Shown: piece by piece, positions 25,022-33,245 of the stretch
Layout: each line of letters starts with the position of its first letter
How positions within the stretch are numbered: the stretch's first letter is position 1
NCBI GenBank assembly: GCA_964624585.1
Contig: CAZUXE010000001.1
Location: 62,001 to 126,000 of the forward strand
DNA from: CAZUXE01 sp964624585
GTDB taxonomy: Bacteria > Hydrothermota > Tepidihabitantia > B3-TA06
DNA length: 64,000 nucleotides
Reading direction: 5' to 3'
Notes under the pieces: model-generated
Seen by the model: the letters and a program-made list of their open reading frames with translations, nothing else
What the model was told of the DNA's origin: nothing
Databases searched by the model: none
Position numbers and translations under genes: made by a program

Positions 25022-25990
25022 GTGGAGAATGATAATAAAACAACCTCGCTTGACGCGATGAGTGCCGACGAGCTTCGTGATTATACAGAAGACAAGTTAA
25101 CGGATATTCTATCGGTTCTTTCAGACGTTGCCCTAGGTGACCTTACGGTTGAAGTTCCGGTAGGAAGTAACGACATCTTCGGTTCGGTGGCTATGGGCGT
25201 TAACGTAATGGTCAAGGGATTGCGCGAATTAAAAGAACAGGATGAACAAAAAACCCGGCTTCTGGAAAAGGTTAATCAGGAGCTTGAGGATTTTGTCTAT
25301 ATTGTCAGTCATGACCTCAAAGCGCCCTTACGGGCCATTACCGGTTTTGCTCAATTCCTCAAAGAAGATTACGTAGATAAACTTGATGCCGGCGCACAAG
25401 ATTACATTACAAGAATCGTTAATGGTGCCGCACGGATGCAGCAATTGATTAACGATCTTCTGGAACTTTCCCGTATCAGCCGTTACAAAAATCCTTTTAC
25501 CGAAGTGAACGCAACGGAATTAGTTAAACGCGCTGTTAGCTTCGTCCATCCCCCTGAAAACGTTAAGGTTACCGTTCAGGAAGATATGCCGCTAATTTAC
25601 TGCGACGAAGTGCGTTTGGAGCAGGTATTCGCAAACCTTCTAACTAACGCTATGCGATACAACGATAAGGACGAGAAAAGAATAGATATATCGCTAAACC
25701 CTGCGTCTGATAATGGTTACTACGAATTCTTGGTAAAAGACAACGGTATTGGCATTGACGAAAAACACATGGATAGAATATTTAAGATATTCCAACGACT
25801 GCATAACAAAGATGAATACGGCGGCGGAACCGGTGTCGGATTAAATCTTGTACAAAAGATTGTTCAACAACACGGCGGCAAAATATGGGTTGAATCAAAA
25901 CTTGGTGAAGGGTCAACCTTCCATTTCACAATACTTATACAGCCTTCGGAAAAAGCTGATCAATCGGAAGAAGGAATATGGGAAAACTGA
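25022..25990 (+). CDS. Soluble sensor histidine kinase
   Basis: The 322-residue protein has no membrane segment. Residues 25-70 resemble a HAMP-like linker. A coiled coil (70-90) leads to the H-box F-V-Y-I-V-S-H-D-L-K-A-P-L with phospho-accepting His97. The ATPase domain follows (N-box L-L-T-N-A-M-R-Y-N, G1 D-N-G-I-G-I, G2 G-G-G-T-G-V-G-L-N-L). This type resembles phytochrome/light-regulated kinases, but no sensor domain is present. It must get its signal from a partner. No response regulator is adjacent. The GTG start has no SD and lies at the predicted transcription start. Confidence 0.88.
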   Translation: MENDNKTTSLDAMSADELRDYTEDKLTDILSVLSDVALGDLTVEVPVGSNDIFGSVAMGVNVMVKGLRELKEQDEQKTRLLEKVNQELEDFVYIVSHDLKAPLRAITGFAQFLKEDYVDKLDAGAQDYITRIVNGAARMQQLINDLLELSRISRYKNPFTEVNATELVKRAVSFVHPPENVKVTVQEDMPLIYCDEVRLEQVFANLLTNAMRYNDKDEKRIDISLNPASDNGYYEFLVKDNGIGIDEKHMDRIFKIFQRLHNKDEYGGGTGVGLNLVQKIVQQHGGKIWVESKLGEGSTFHFTILIQPSEKADQSEEGIWEN

Positions 25991-26008
25991 CGGACTGGAA
26001 GTTGTGTT

Positions 26009-26263
26009 ATGGATAACGCTGTATGTATTTATGAATGCAGTTATGAGGAAGCACTAGTTATTGCAGGCCTGTTGCAAGCCTCAGAAATTGAAGTTCACCT
26101 TCTTGAAGATAAATCTGTGAAGCTGAGACCATTTTCAGAAAAAAAGCCAAGCACGAAAATTTTGGTTTCCCGCGAAACCGCCGATTTTGCATACCAGATA
26201 ATTAAAGATGCTTCCCAAAACAAAGAATTCTCAGATTTTGAGCAGAGCGCCGAACTGGAATAG
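26009..26263 (+). CDS. DUF2007-type small protein
   Basis: The 84-residue protein opens with V-C-I-Y-E-C-S-Y-E-E-A-L-V-I-A-G-L-L-Q-A-S-E-I-E-V. This is the DUF2007 pattern of small proteins annotated as putative signal transducers, whose function is unknown. It lies 18 nt after the kinase with a weak ribosome site and is probably co-transcribed. The link to the kinase is inferred from position. Confidence 0.6.
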   Translation: MDNAVCIYECSYEEALVIAGLLQASEIEVHLLEDKSVKLRPFSEKKPSTKILVSRETADFAYQIIKDASQNKEFSDFEQSAELE

Positions 26264-26576
26264 ACTTTTCCTTTACAAAAATTTAAGATAATTGACCATG
26301 AGCTTGAGGATAGAGGCAAATGAAACATTCAGAATGCTCTCTTAATAATTAAGGATAATACTTTAGGCTAAGATGTCTCTTTTGGGGAAAGCATCAGATA
26401 TGCTTATCCTCATAGGCTTTAATAACGCTTTACCTGAAGTTATCAGAGGCTACAGATTAAAAATACTTCTGCCTAAAACAACGCTAGCTGTTAATTTTGT
26501 AAACCCTTTTTTAGATATTACATATTCTAATTCATTGTCCCAAACAGACCTATATTTAGCGACTCCATCGCTTTTA
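26264..26576. other. Convergent intergenic region
   Basis: This stretch of about 310 bases lies between the DUF2007 gene and the 3' end of lexA. It holds a small hairpin AAGCAT/ATGCTT (26391-26407). No coding sequence with a ribosome site and no clear terminator was seen. An open frame on the plus strand here runs into lexA antisense and is not believed. Confidence 0.5.
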
Positions 26577-27137
26577 TCAATATTCCCTTATTACGCCTAC
26601 CACTTTACCTACTATTTCAAAAGGATCGGTAATTATGGAATAAGCGGTATTTTCCGGCTTAAGGGCATGGACATCCCTGTGCATAATAAGCCGTTTGACA
26701 GTAGCCTCATCCGCCAGTCGAGCAACCACTATATCGCCTATTTTTGGCACCTGCTTAGGATCAACTACTACCAGATCATCTTCCATAATACCTACTTCTA
26801 TCATGGAATCACCCTTTACCCTAAGCATAAACGAACGGCGCCATTTTGAGGCGGTAAACACCTCTTCTACGTCTTCAACCGCCAAGGTGGGAGTACCTGC
26901 CGGAACACGTCCCATTATAGGAATTCCCCATGGTTCAACCTGAATAGCGCGGGCGTGTCCTTCCTTACGCTTTATAACCCCTTGAGTAGCCAGGTCGTCA
27001 AGATGAACTTTTACAGCTTTGGTACTTTTATACCCTAGCCCTGCGGCTATCTCACGAATTGAAGGCGGATAACCTCGTTCGGAAATAAACTCCCGAACAA
27101 AATCATAGATACGCATCTTTGGATTAGGTAGTCTCAC
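26577..27137 (-). CDS. lexA: LexA repressor
   Basis: The 186-residue SOS repressor has an N-terminal winged helix with G-Y-P-P-S-I-R-E-I-A-A-G-L-G-Y. The self-cleavage site is Ala80-Gly81 (V-P-A-G-T-P). The Ser-Lys dyad is Ser111 (K-G-D-S-M-I) and Lys148 (A-T-V-K-R-L). All residues needed for RecA-stimulated cleavage are present. The GTG start at 27137 is chosen because AAGGAG lies 6 nt before it. A longer in-frame start 51 nt upstream lies in the -35 region. The operator is not identified; the promoter spacer contains AACA-N9-TGTT. Confidence 0.95.
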   Translation of the reverse strand: MRLPNPKMRIYDFVREFISERGYPPSIREIAAGLGYKSTKAVKVHLDDLATQGVIKRKEGHARAIQVEPWGIPIMGRVPAGTPTLAVEDVEEVFTASKWRRSFMLRVKGDSMIEVGIMEDDLVVVDPKQVPKIGDIVVARLADEATVKRLIMHRDVHALKPENTAYSIITDPFEIVGKVVGVIREY

Positions 27138-27159
27138 ATCAATCTCCTTTTTGCCTATT

Positions 27160-27188
27160 ATTGTAAACATTAATACACTGTTTGTCAA
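27160..27188 (-). promoter_or_regulatory. lexA promoter
   Basis: On the minus strand TTGACA (27183-27188), 17 nt, TACAAT (27160-27165). The spacer carries AACA-N9-TGTT, a possible half-site pair for autoregulation. Confidence 0.75.
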
Positions 27189-27401
27189 GGCCTACTATCG
27201 CTGAGCGCAAAATAATCTTGTTATATAAGAAGATTTATATTATAGAAAAACTGATTAAGACCAAGCTATGCTACAGATTCAGATTACTTTACCGGAAGCC
27301 GATGGTAAGCGCCACGCCCAGAATTCCCTTTGATAATTGATAGAGAGCAATGAGTAAGAATACTCTAGGATTAGGATACAGAAGGGGAAGTCAGACTTAT
27401 T

Positions 27402-27992
27402 TTATGCTATATCGGCAGATTCCTTAAGTTTCTTCTTAGCCGTCAACCGATACTGCACAAATATGCCCAAAAATCCTAAAATCAGCCATCCTACCGCATT
27501 TACATAGGGTATAACAGAGGCATCAAATTTCATAACAGTAACCAGAGTAACCACAATTAAATACGCACCTATAAACGCTGTGGTTACAATTATCATGAAT
27601 TTTTGGAACACAAGCGCCAGTACTCCCAGCAACACCGCCAAAACAATAGCTACCCAAAACGGCAAGACTATTCCTGTAACAGAGCTTATCACAGACCAAA
27701 CTACAATTCCTAGGTACGCGCCAAGAATAAAGATCCCGATAAAATAAAGATAGAAAGCCAAAACAGCAAATATTAAACCGCCTACAATACCTACCAGACC
27801 GGATATTAAAGTTAAATTAGTAAATTTATATAGTATACCCGCAGTTAAAACGAATCCGAAAATAAACCCCACAATGGCCAAAATTACCTTAAATAACCGA
27901 TAACCGAAGAAACAAAACAACACTCCAAAAATAATAACTATTGCCGCAAGTATAAATGGCAACACCCCTGACAAACTTAAAGCTCCAGTCAT
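27402..27992 (-). CDS. DUF4203-like multi-pass membrane protein
   Basis: The 196-residue protein has about seven hydrophobic helices from residue 10 to 180 and a short basic C-terminal tail (T-A-K-K-K-L-K). The glycine-rich membrane segments (F-F-G-Y-R-L-F-K, then G-F-I-F-G-F) match the DUF4203/TMEM198-like group. The role is unknown. SD AAGGAGG lies 6 nt before ATG. It follows the small membrane protein gene by 67 nt and is probably in the same transcript. Confidence 0.7.
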   Translation of the reverse strand: MTGALSLSGVLPFILAAIVIIFGVLFCFFGYRLFKVILAIVGFIFGFVLTAGILYKFTNLTLISGLVGIVGGLIFAVLAFYLYFIGIFILGAYLGIVVWSVISSVTGIVLPFWVAIVLAVLLGVLALVFQKFMIIVTTAFIGAYLIVVTLVTVMKFDASVIPYVNAVGWLILGFLGIFVQYRLTAKKKLKESADIA

Positions 27993-28059
27993 AAAGCCTC
28001 CTTAACGTTTAAGAAGATAAGGCTATTTATAAAAATCGGAATGCCTCACCTAAATTTCG

Positions 28060-28302
28060 TTATCCGAACCAACCCCCGGCAGCCAGTCTTAACATAGCCA
28101 TCACTATTACTATGGATGAAATGATAAACCCCGCGATACCGGCAGGCGTAGACATTTTTTTCACTATAGGAATAAAACCGAACGTAAATCCTAATACACT
28201 TAAGATAATTGCCAACCATTCGAGAATACCAAACAGCGGCAGCAATCCCACTACTCCTACCACAAAAGCAACTATAGAAACACTTAAACTGGCAATGTCC
28301 AT
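28060..28302 (-). CDS. Small membrane protein (80 aa)
   Basis: Three hydrophobic segments can be seen (about 5-22, 25-45 and 52-72), with K-K in the second loop. It resembles DUF4190-type small membrane proteins but cannot be assigned. Two ATGs lie after AAGGAG in different frames. The one at 28302 is chosen because its product is a coherent membrane protein, whereas the frame starting at 28306 gives an irregular Cys-rich sequence. Confidence 0.65.
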   Translation of the reverse strand: MDIASLSVSIVAFVVGVVGLLPLFGILEWLAIILSVLGFTFGFIPIVKKMSTPAGIAGFIISSIVIVMAMLRLAAGGWFG

Positions 28303-28326
28303 TCATGCTCCTTTATAATTCAATTT

Positions 28327-28354
28327 AGTTTAATCACAAGTTCATGGCTGTCAA
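28327..28354 (-). promoter_or_regulatory. Promoter of the small membrane protein genes
   Basis: On the minus strand TTGACA (28349-28354), 16 nt, TAAACT (28327-28332). Confidence 0.65.
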
Positions 28355-28412
28355 CAAGAAAATAGACTGTTGATAACGCTCCGAAAAATCCCACTACACA
28401 CATCTAAACCGC

Positions 28413-28440
28413 AAAAAGGGTCGCCTAGGCGACCCTTTTT
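28413..28440. terminator. Palindromic bidirectional terminator without an obvious gene
   Basis: AAAAAGGGTCGCC-TA-GGCGACCCTTTTT is a perfect 13-bp inverted repeat with T-runs on both strands. The nearest plus gene starts at 28678 and the nearest minus gene starts at 28302, so both point away from it and it has no identified transcript to end. Confidence 0.75.
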
Positions 28441-28598
28441 CATATGGTTTTAGAGGAATTTATACCTTCCGTTCAGAACACACCAGCAATTGTCAAAAAC
28501 AACTGCTCACCATGGGACATAGTAATATGACGACTCGAAAAGCATTTTTGTTACATATCGTAAGACTTTTCTTTCCGATAATCCCCTCACCGCATTCC

Positions 28599-28626
28599 TT
28601 GACTTGCCAAATCTAAATGTTATTAT
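28599..28626 (+). promoter_or_regulatory. Promoter of the lipoprotein pair
   Basis: TTGACT (28599-28604), 16 nt, TATTAT (28621-28626). SD GGAGG follows at 28668-28672. Confidence 0.7.
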
Positions 28627-28677
28627 GGATATTGCTTATTTTTTGAAAATGAGACAATTATCATTATGGAGGATTTT

Positions 28678-29331
28678 TTGAAACAAATATTTTATCTTAC
28701 GCTTTTATTAGCTTTGGCTGGATGCGGAACGGTATCTGCAATTCGTCCTCTTAATCCAGGAAAAAGGGCATTGGCCTTTTCAGTAGGCGGCCCTATAGCT
28801 GAGGTACCTAATATTGGTAAACTTCCCCTGCCTTATACTCAGCTAAGGTATAGGTGGGGAATAATTAAAGGGATTGAAGCCCACGTAAGCCTTCATCCCA
28901 CTATGCTTGCCTTCGGCACGCTCGGAGTAGATGCTGGAGCTAGTTTTGAATTGCTTGAGCAAAAAAATGCGCTACCTTCCGTATGTATCGGACTTAATCC
29001 TACACTTTGGGTCAATCCATTTAATGCAGCTGGCGGATTTAAGCCACAGGCAGAAGGCGTGCTTTCCTGGAGACTTAGTCCTGCTATCCTTAGCTATTGC
29101 GGAGCTCAAGCCTTTTTTCAACTCAAAAAACCCTATGTTCCTTTTGCAGTAATGCTTGGAAGTGAATTCCTTCTTGGGCATTCTTTAGGACTAAGCATTG
29201 AAGCCAAATGGTTCGCGCCACTGGAGGACTCTAAACTCAGGGTAATAAATTTCCCAATTTCCCCAGGCGACAGAGGTGCAATTGGAGCAGTTGTAGGTAT
29301 AACTTTTTACCCCGGAGGCAAATATGAGTAG
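28678..29331 (+). CDS. Predicted outer-membrane-associated lipoprotein
   Basis: The 217-residue protein has a lipoprotein signal peptide with lipobox L-A-G-C (Cys16). The rest is rich in Gly and aromatic residues in alternating short strands, ending in G-I-T-F-Y-P-G-G. This suggests a small beta-barrel or barrel-associated protein, but no family is recognised. The TTG start at 28678 is chosen because GGAGG (28668-28672) is 5 nt upstream. An ATG at 28666 overlaps that SD and would add an acidic E-D before the signal peptide. The downstream hydrolase gene begins 77 nt later. Confidence 0.65.
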   Translation: MKQIFYLTLLLALAGCGTVSAIRPLNPGKRALAFSVGGPIAEVPNIGKLPLPYTQLRYRWGIIKGIEAHVSLHPTMLAFGTLGVDAGASFELLEQKNALPSVCIGLNPTLWVNPFNAAGGFKPQAEGVLSWRLSPAILSYCGAQAFFQLKKPYVPFAVMLGSEFLLGHSLGLSIEAKWFAPLEDSKLRVINFPISPGDRGAIGAVVGITFYPGGKYE

Positions 29332-29407
29332 ACGGGGACAATTCCTAGCTTACAGGGAAAACACTCTAATGAGCAAGTCTACATCTTTAACTGTTAGGAA
29401 GGAGATA

Positions 29408-30304
29408 GTGTGCAAAAAATCTATGAGAGATAAAAAACTCCTCCTATCCATAACAGCCCTATTGTTGTTATTAACCGGATGCTTTTCATTAGAACCCTTC
29501 TATTTCCGTAACGAAAGCGTAGACAAGTATTTCAAAACTCAGGATATGGCACGTGAAAAACATTACCGCGGCATTATACCGCAATCTTTAATAAAAGCCG
29601 ACAGTTTCGTAGTTGAAGGCGATACCATATTTGCATTCTGGGCAATGCAACCGATAGATACACTTAAACAACTTGATAAAACCGTAACTATCCTTTATAG
29701 CCACGGCAACTTACGCAATATCAACACTTACTGGGACAGGGTTGAATTACTATGGGAACTGGGATACAGAGTGTATATATACGATTATCCCGGATTTGGC
29801 CGCTCACAGGGTAAACCAAGCTCTGCTGCTTGTTTTAGCAGCGCCAAAGCCGCCTTAAACAGGGTCTATAGTAATCCAAATGTTGATACGGCAAATGTGG
29901 TTTTCTATGGATATTCGCTTGGAACTTACGTAGCAACCTATCTTGCAAGTGAAGTACGTGCGCCAGTTGTCTTGACATTGGAATCTGCAGCAGCATCAAG
30001 CTCAGCCTTTATCGAAGATTCAGGTCTGCTTGACTTACCAGGTGGAGTAATCTCAGATGACGACTTTGATAACGAAAAACGAATAGCCCACATCAATTGT
30101 CCACTTTTGATGATTCATGGCAAAGCCGACGCTTACGTTGTCTTTAATCACCATGTTCCAAAACTTTGGGAACTTGCAAAAGAACCTAAAGACTCGCTTT
30201 GGATTGAAAATGCAGGTCATGGTAATATCCCCTATATCGCTGGAAACACTTATACTAAAAAAATTGTAAATTTCATAACTGCACACACATCTAAGAAAAA
30301 GTAG
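29408..30304 (+). CDS. Alpha/beta hydrolase lipoprotein
   Basis: The 298-residue protein has lipobox L-L-T-G-C (Cys25) after a basic start and hydrophobic core. The hydrolase fold shows Y-S-H-G-N (oxyanion), the nucleophile elbow G-Y-S-L-G (Ser170), Asp241 in H-G-K-A-D and His271 in A-G-H-G-N, so the triad is complete. It resembles the BAAT/FrsA-like or ABHD17-type family (D-Y-P-G-F-G-R-S). The substrate is unknown. The GTG start at 29408 has AAGGAGAT just before it. An upstream in-frame start near 29324 would place 28 residues before the signal peptide and is rejected. Confidence 0.82.
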   Translation: MCKKSMRDKKLLLSITALLLLLTGCFSLEPFYFRNESVDKYFKTQDMAREKHYRGIIPQSLIKADSFVVEGDTIFAFWAMQPIDTLKQLDKTVTILYSHGNLRNINTYWDRVELLWELGYRVYIYDYPGFGRSQGKPSSAACFSSAKAALNRVYSNPNVDTANVVFYGYSLGTYVATYLASEVRAPVVLTLESAAASSSAFIEDSGLLDLPGGVISDDDFDNEKRIAHINCPLLMIHGKADAYVVFNHHVPKLWELAKEPKDSLWIENAGHGNIPYIAGNTYTKKIVNFITAHTSKKK

Positions 30305-30329
30305 CTTTTTAGAAACATTTCTAAGCTTT
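30303..30329 (+). terminator. Possible weak terminator after the hydrolase gene
   Basis: TTAGAAA-CA-TTTCTAA (30309-30324) forms a 7-bp stem. Outer AGC/GCT pairs are reachable across a T bulge, and CTTTAG follows. The T-run is poor. Confidence 0.3.
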
Positions 30330-30422
30330 AGCTTGACGTATTTAACGCGATTAATTGGATAAAAGGTGTTCTAAGCTAGTTAAGAAACGTCGGATATTGA
30401 ACTATTGGTCTATATACAATTA

Positions 30423-30457
30423 CAAAAAAAAGAGCGAGGCCTATGGTCTCGCTCTTT
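30423..30457 (-). terminator. Terminator of tRNA-Pro
   Basis: On the minus strand AAAGAGCGAG pairs perfectly with CTCGCTCTTT, with further inner pairs around the loop, followed by a long T-run. It begins a few nt after the tRNA 3' end. Confidence 0.9.
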
Positions 30458-30462
30458 GAGAA

Positions 30463-30537
<75 letters not shown>

Positions 30538-30583
30538 ATTAATTAGGCTTTAGATTTTTTCAAAAATCCAAAACCTAGAAAGA

Positions 30584-30612
30584 ATTATAAACCCAAGCTT
30601 AGCTTATGTCAA
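30584..30612 (-). promoter_or_regulatory. tRNA-Pro promoter
   Basis: On the minus strand TTGACA (30607-30612), 17 nt, TATAAT (30584-30589). Both hexamers are perfect. Confidence 0.85.
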
Positions 30613-30747
30613 GCTTCTAAACCCTATACCGCAAAAACTATCCCTTCTTACTTGAAGAAAATAGACAGAATACAAATAACATAAAGCCTTAACACCATAG
30701 TATTTACGTTTTATTACTACTGCCGCCCCCAAGGAGGATAAAAACAC

Positions 30748-30775
30748 TTGACTCTACCTAAATTCTCGTTATCCT
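30748..30775 (+). promoter_or_regulatory. Promoter of the coiled-coil gene (leaderless type)
   Basis: TTGACT (30748-30753), 16 nt, TATCCT (30770-30775). The -10 box ends 6 nt before the ATG at 30782. An SD-like AAGGAGG at 30731 lies upstream of the -35 box and cannot serve this gene. Confidence 0.75.
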
Positions 30776-30781
30776 ATTAGT

Positions 30782-31726
30782 ATGCCTAAGTTTATTCCTA
30801 AAGGTGACAGGAAAGACGAAAAGAAAAGTCAAAAACCTGCGCCTGAAGTTAAGAAAAAAATGCAACCTTCAGATGAAGATTTAGCTAAGCTACGTGAGTT
30901 AGAAAAGAAATTCGGTAAAACCGGCGGGGCAAAAGAACCCTCAACTGCTTCAAATATTTCTGAAACTAAGAAACCCGATTGGAAAAAAGTCGAACGCAAA
31001 GATGAAAAGAAAAGCGTTCAATCTTCTGGAGCCACAAAAGACCTTGATTTAATCAATCACGAAGCTATAAGACGCTCACGAATACCTACTGATGCTGTTT
31101 CTAAAGATGATGCCCAATACATCTCTAAAGATAAGCTTGAGCGCCGGAAACGTGAACTTTCCATGACAGAGGCGCGACTGAGAAGTCTGGAAAGGGAAGA
31201 GCAGGAAATTAACAAACGCCTTGAATACCTGAGACGAGAGCATTCAGCCATGGAGTTGGCTATAAAGGAGAAGTCTCATCTAGAAAGGGAAATTGCTGAA
31301 CTAAGGGAAGACAGAAACAGGGTAAAGGCAAAGTTGGACGAATTCAAAAGCATGGCAGGCCAGCTTGAAGAGAAAACATGGGAAGAGTTAAGAAAATCAC
31401 CAGCCATCGGCGCCAAGATATCGGCCTTGGAAAGACGTATACATGAACTTGAAGGACAAATTCTTGAGCTTAACGAACAAAGATTTAAGGGTACTGGCGT
31501 TACTGATAAAACTACAGCCGCAACAGTCCAACCGCAACCAAAACCTCAACAGGTACCGGTAGTAAAATCTGAAACTAAACCTGAACCTCCGCCTGCCCCT
31601 ACACAAATACCGGCAGAATCTCCACAAAAACCCGCTGAGCCAAAACAACAAAAACCGCCTAAAACTCCGGAGAAAAAATCTGCGGTTGCTCAGCAGAAGA
31701 AAAAGAAAACCCGATTGGCGTTCTAG
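30782..31726 (+). CDS. Coiled-coil protein with basic and proline-rich tails
   Basis: The 314-residue protein has no signal peptide or membrane segment. The N-terminal 110 residues are Lys/Glu/Ser-rich and probably disordered. A long charged coiled coil runs from about 115 to 235 (E-R-R-K-R-E-L-S, then L-E-R-R-I-H-E-L-E-G-Q-I-L-E-L). The last 70 residues are Pro/Gln/Lys-rich and end in a cluster of lysines. It could be a scaffold or a nucleic-acid-binding filament protein, but no family is recognised. It is monocistronic and predicted to be leaderless. Confidence 0.65.
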   Translation: MPKFIPKGDRKDEKKSQKPAPEVKKKMQPSDEDLAKLRELEKKFGKTGGAKEPSTASNISETKKPDWKKVERKDEKKSVQSSGATKDLDLINHEAIRRSRIPTDAVSKDDAQYISKDKLERRKRELSMTEARLRSLEREEQEINKRLEYLRREHSAMELAIKEKSHLEREIAELREDRNRVKAKLDEFKSMAGQLEEKTWEELRKSPAIGAKISALERRIHELEGQILELNEQRFKGTGVTDKTTAATVQPQPKPQQVPVVKSETKPEPPPAPTQIPAESPQKPAEPKQQKPPKTPEKKSAVAQQKKKKTRLAF

Positions 31727-31985
31727 TTTAATCCCGACGACCTTCAACTCTTCCTAACCTACAACATCTTCAGAGCAAGCATAGCTTAGAATTGTTATGG
31801 ATAGCTCGCCTTTTTTCGAAAAATACGATGCTGATACTGTACTGGGATGAAAAGGTAATTCCTTCAACAACTTAGAGATATAATTAAAACAAAGTAGCTA
31901 AAAATTGATTCACCGTATCAACATAATGTAAACAAGTAACTTTGAAAAGACTAATGTATCAGAATACAGGGCGTCTAGGCCATCA

Positions 31986-33245
31986 TCATTCGTATCTTAT
32001 CGCTTGAATAGGGTTAAGTTTGGAGGCCTTTTGCGCTGGATAGATTCCAAAGAATATGCCAACTGCAGCAGAGAAGGTGAAACCCAAAAGAATAGTCCAC
32101 CAAGGCGATGCTGCGTTAAGAAACTTTACGAAAACAGAAACCAACTGGGATATTCCTATTCCGGCAAGAATACCAATCAAACCGCCAAGCATAGCAAGCA
32201 TCACTGATTCCAAAAGAAACTGCATCATAATATCTTTATCGCGAGCGCCAAGGGCCTTACGAACACCTATCTCACGTGTCCGCTCTGAAACAGATACCAG
32301 CATTATATTCATGATACCGATACCGCCAACAAGAAGGGAAATCGCAGCAATACCTACCATAACAATCCACATCACAGAGGTTATACCCTTAAGAGCGGTC
32401 ATAATCATCTGTTGAGTATTCAAGCCAAAATCGTTTTCATCATCATAATGCAAACCACGTCTTACTCGCAATAATTCCTCAACATCTTCTAAAGCTCTCT
32501 TCATAGGCACGCCCTTCTTGGGCAGCGCCTCTATAGAAAGACCACGCCATATTGAACGCCAACCGCGAGGAACAGGATTGTATTTAAGATAAGTTGATAT
32601 CGGTATAATTATAACGTTATCCTGAGTGTTGCCAAACATTGTTCCTTTTTCTTCAAGGACACCGACAACTAAATAGCGATGATTCTCAACATCAATAGTT
32701 TGGTCAATGGGGTTCTCAGCGCCAAAAAGATTCTCAGCAACATATGAACCAATTACGCAAACCATACGACGATGCATACGATCACCTCTGGTAATAAACC
32801 TACCCGACTCAACCATTCGATTAGCGGTTAAGTCTCCGCCCTCACTTGTACCAATAAGTTCACAATTTTGGGCCTTCTTACCCAAGCGTTTAAGAGTTCC
32901 AACACCTTTTTGTATGGAGGGAGCAGCGACTTCAATTGACGGCAAGCTTGCCAAGGCTTCTGCATCTTCCACTGAAAAGTTGGGACGTTTACGAATTTCA
33001 TCAAAGTCTACATTAGAGCGTTGTCCAGGCCCTCCCATCATCCATTCCATTTTCTGAATATAGATTGTTGAAGACCCAAGGCTTGAAAATTGTTTAGCTA
33101 TGGTGCGATTCAAGCCTTCGAGGAGCGAGAGTATAGCTATGACAGTCATAACACCTATAATTATTCCTAAAGTAGTAAGAAACGAGCGCGACTTATGGTG
33201 CCTGAGAGAGCCAACAGACAAACCAAGCAAAGCCAAGAAACTCAT
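31986..33245 (-). CDS. MacB-type ABC transporter permease
   Basis: The 419-residue protein has an N-terminal transmembrane helix (about 18-42), a large MacB_PCD periplasmic domain (about 45-270) and three C-terminal helices of the FtsX domain (about 290-410). Signatures include S-H-K-S-R-S-F-L-T-T-L-G-I-I-I-G-V near the start and R-T-R-E-I-G-V-R-K-A-L-G-A before helix 3. It is the last gene of the operon TolC-HlyD-ATPase-permease and overlaps the ATPase gene by 4 nt. It probably exports a peptide, lipid or small molecule across both membranes. Unlike E. coli MacB, the ATPase is a separate protein. Confidence 0.9.
   Translation of the reverse strand: MSFLALLGLSVGSLRHHKSRSFLTTLGIIIGVMTVIAILSLLEGLNRTIAKQFSSLGSSTIYIQKMEWMMGGPGQRSNVDFDEIRKRPNFSVEDAEALASLPSIEVAAPSIQKGVGTLKRLGKKAQNCELIGTSEGGDLTANRMVESGRFITRGDRMHRRMVCVIGSYVAENLFGAENPIDQTIDVENHRYLVVGVLEEKGTMFGNTQDNVIIIPISTYLKYNPVPRGWRSIWRGLSIEALPKKGVPMKRALEDVEELLRVRRGLHYDDENDFGLNTQQMIMTALKGITSVMWIVMVGIAAISLLVGGIGIMNIMLVSVSERTREIGVRKALGARDKDIMMQFLLESVMLAMLGGLIGILAGIGISQLVSVFVKFLNAASPWWTILLGFTFSAAVGIFFGIYPAQKASKLNPIQAIRYE

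Noticed and set aside
26373..26849. 158-codon open frame on the plus strand
   Set aside because: Half of it is antisense to the well-supported lexA, it has no ribosome site, and its product is an unstructured hydrophobic mix.
4271..27175. Shared 8-mer AGTGTATT near recA and in the lexA promoter as a LexA box
   Set aside because: Only one half-site, different position relative to the promoters, no dyad symmetry; a match of this size between two short regions is not improbable.
28441..28496. Minus-strand small RNA promoter at 28491-28496 (TTGACA)
   Set aside because: The only TATAAA-like box is 26 nt away, too far for a normal promoter.
30333..30361. Plus-strand promoter between the hydrolase gene and tRNA-Pro
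   Set aside because: TTGACG is followed at 17 nt only by TGGATA, and there is no plus-strand gene until 30782, which has its own promoter.
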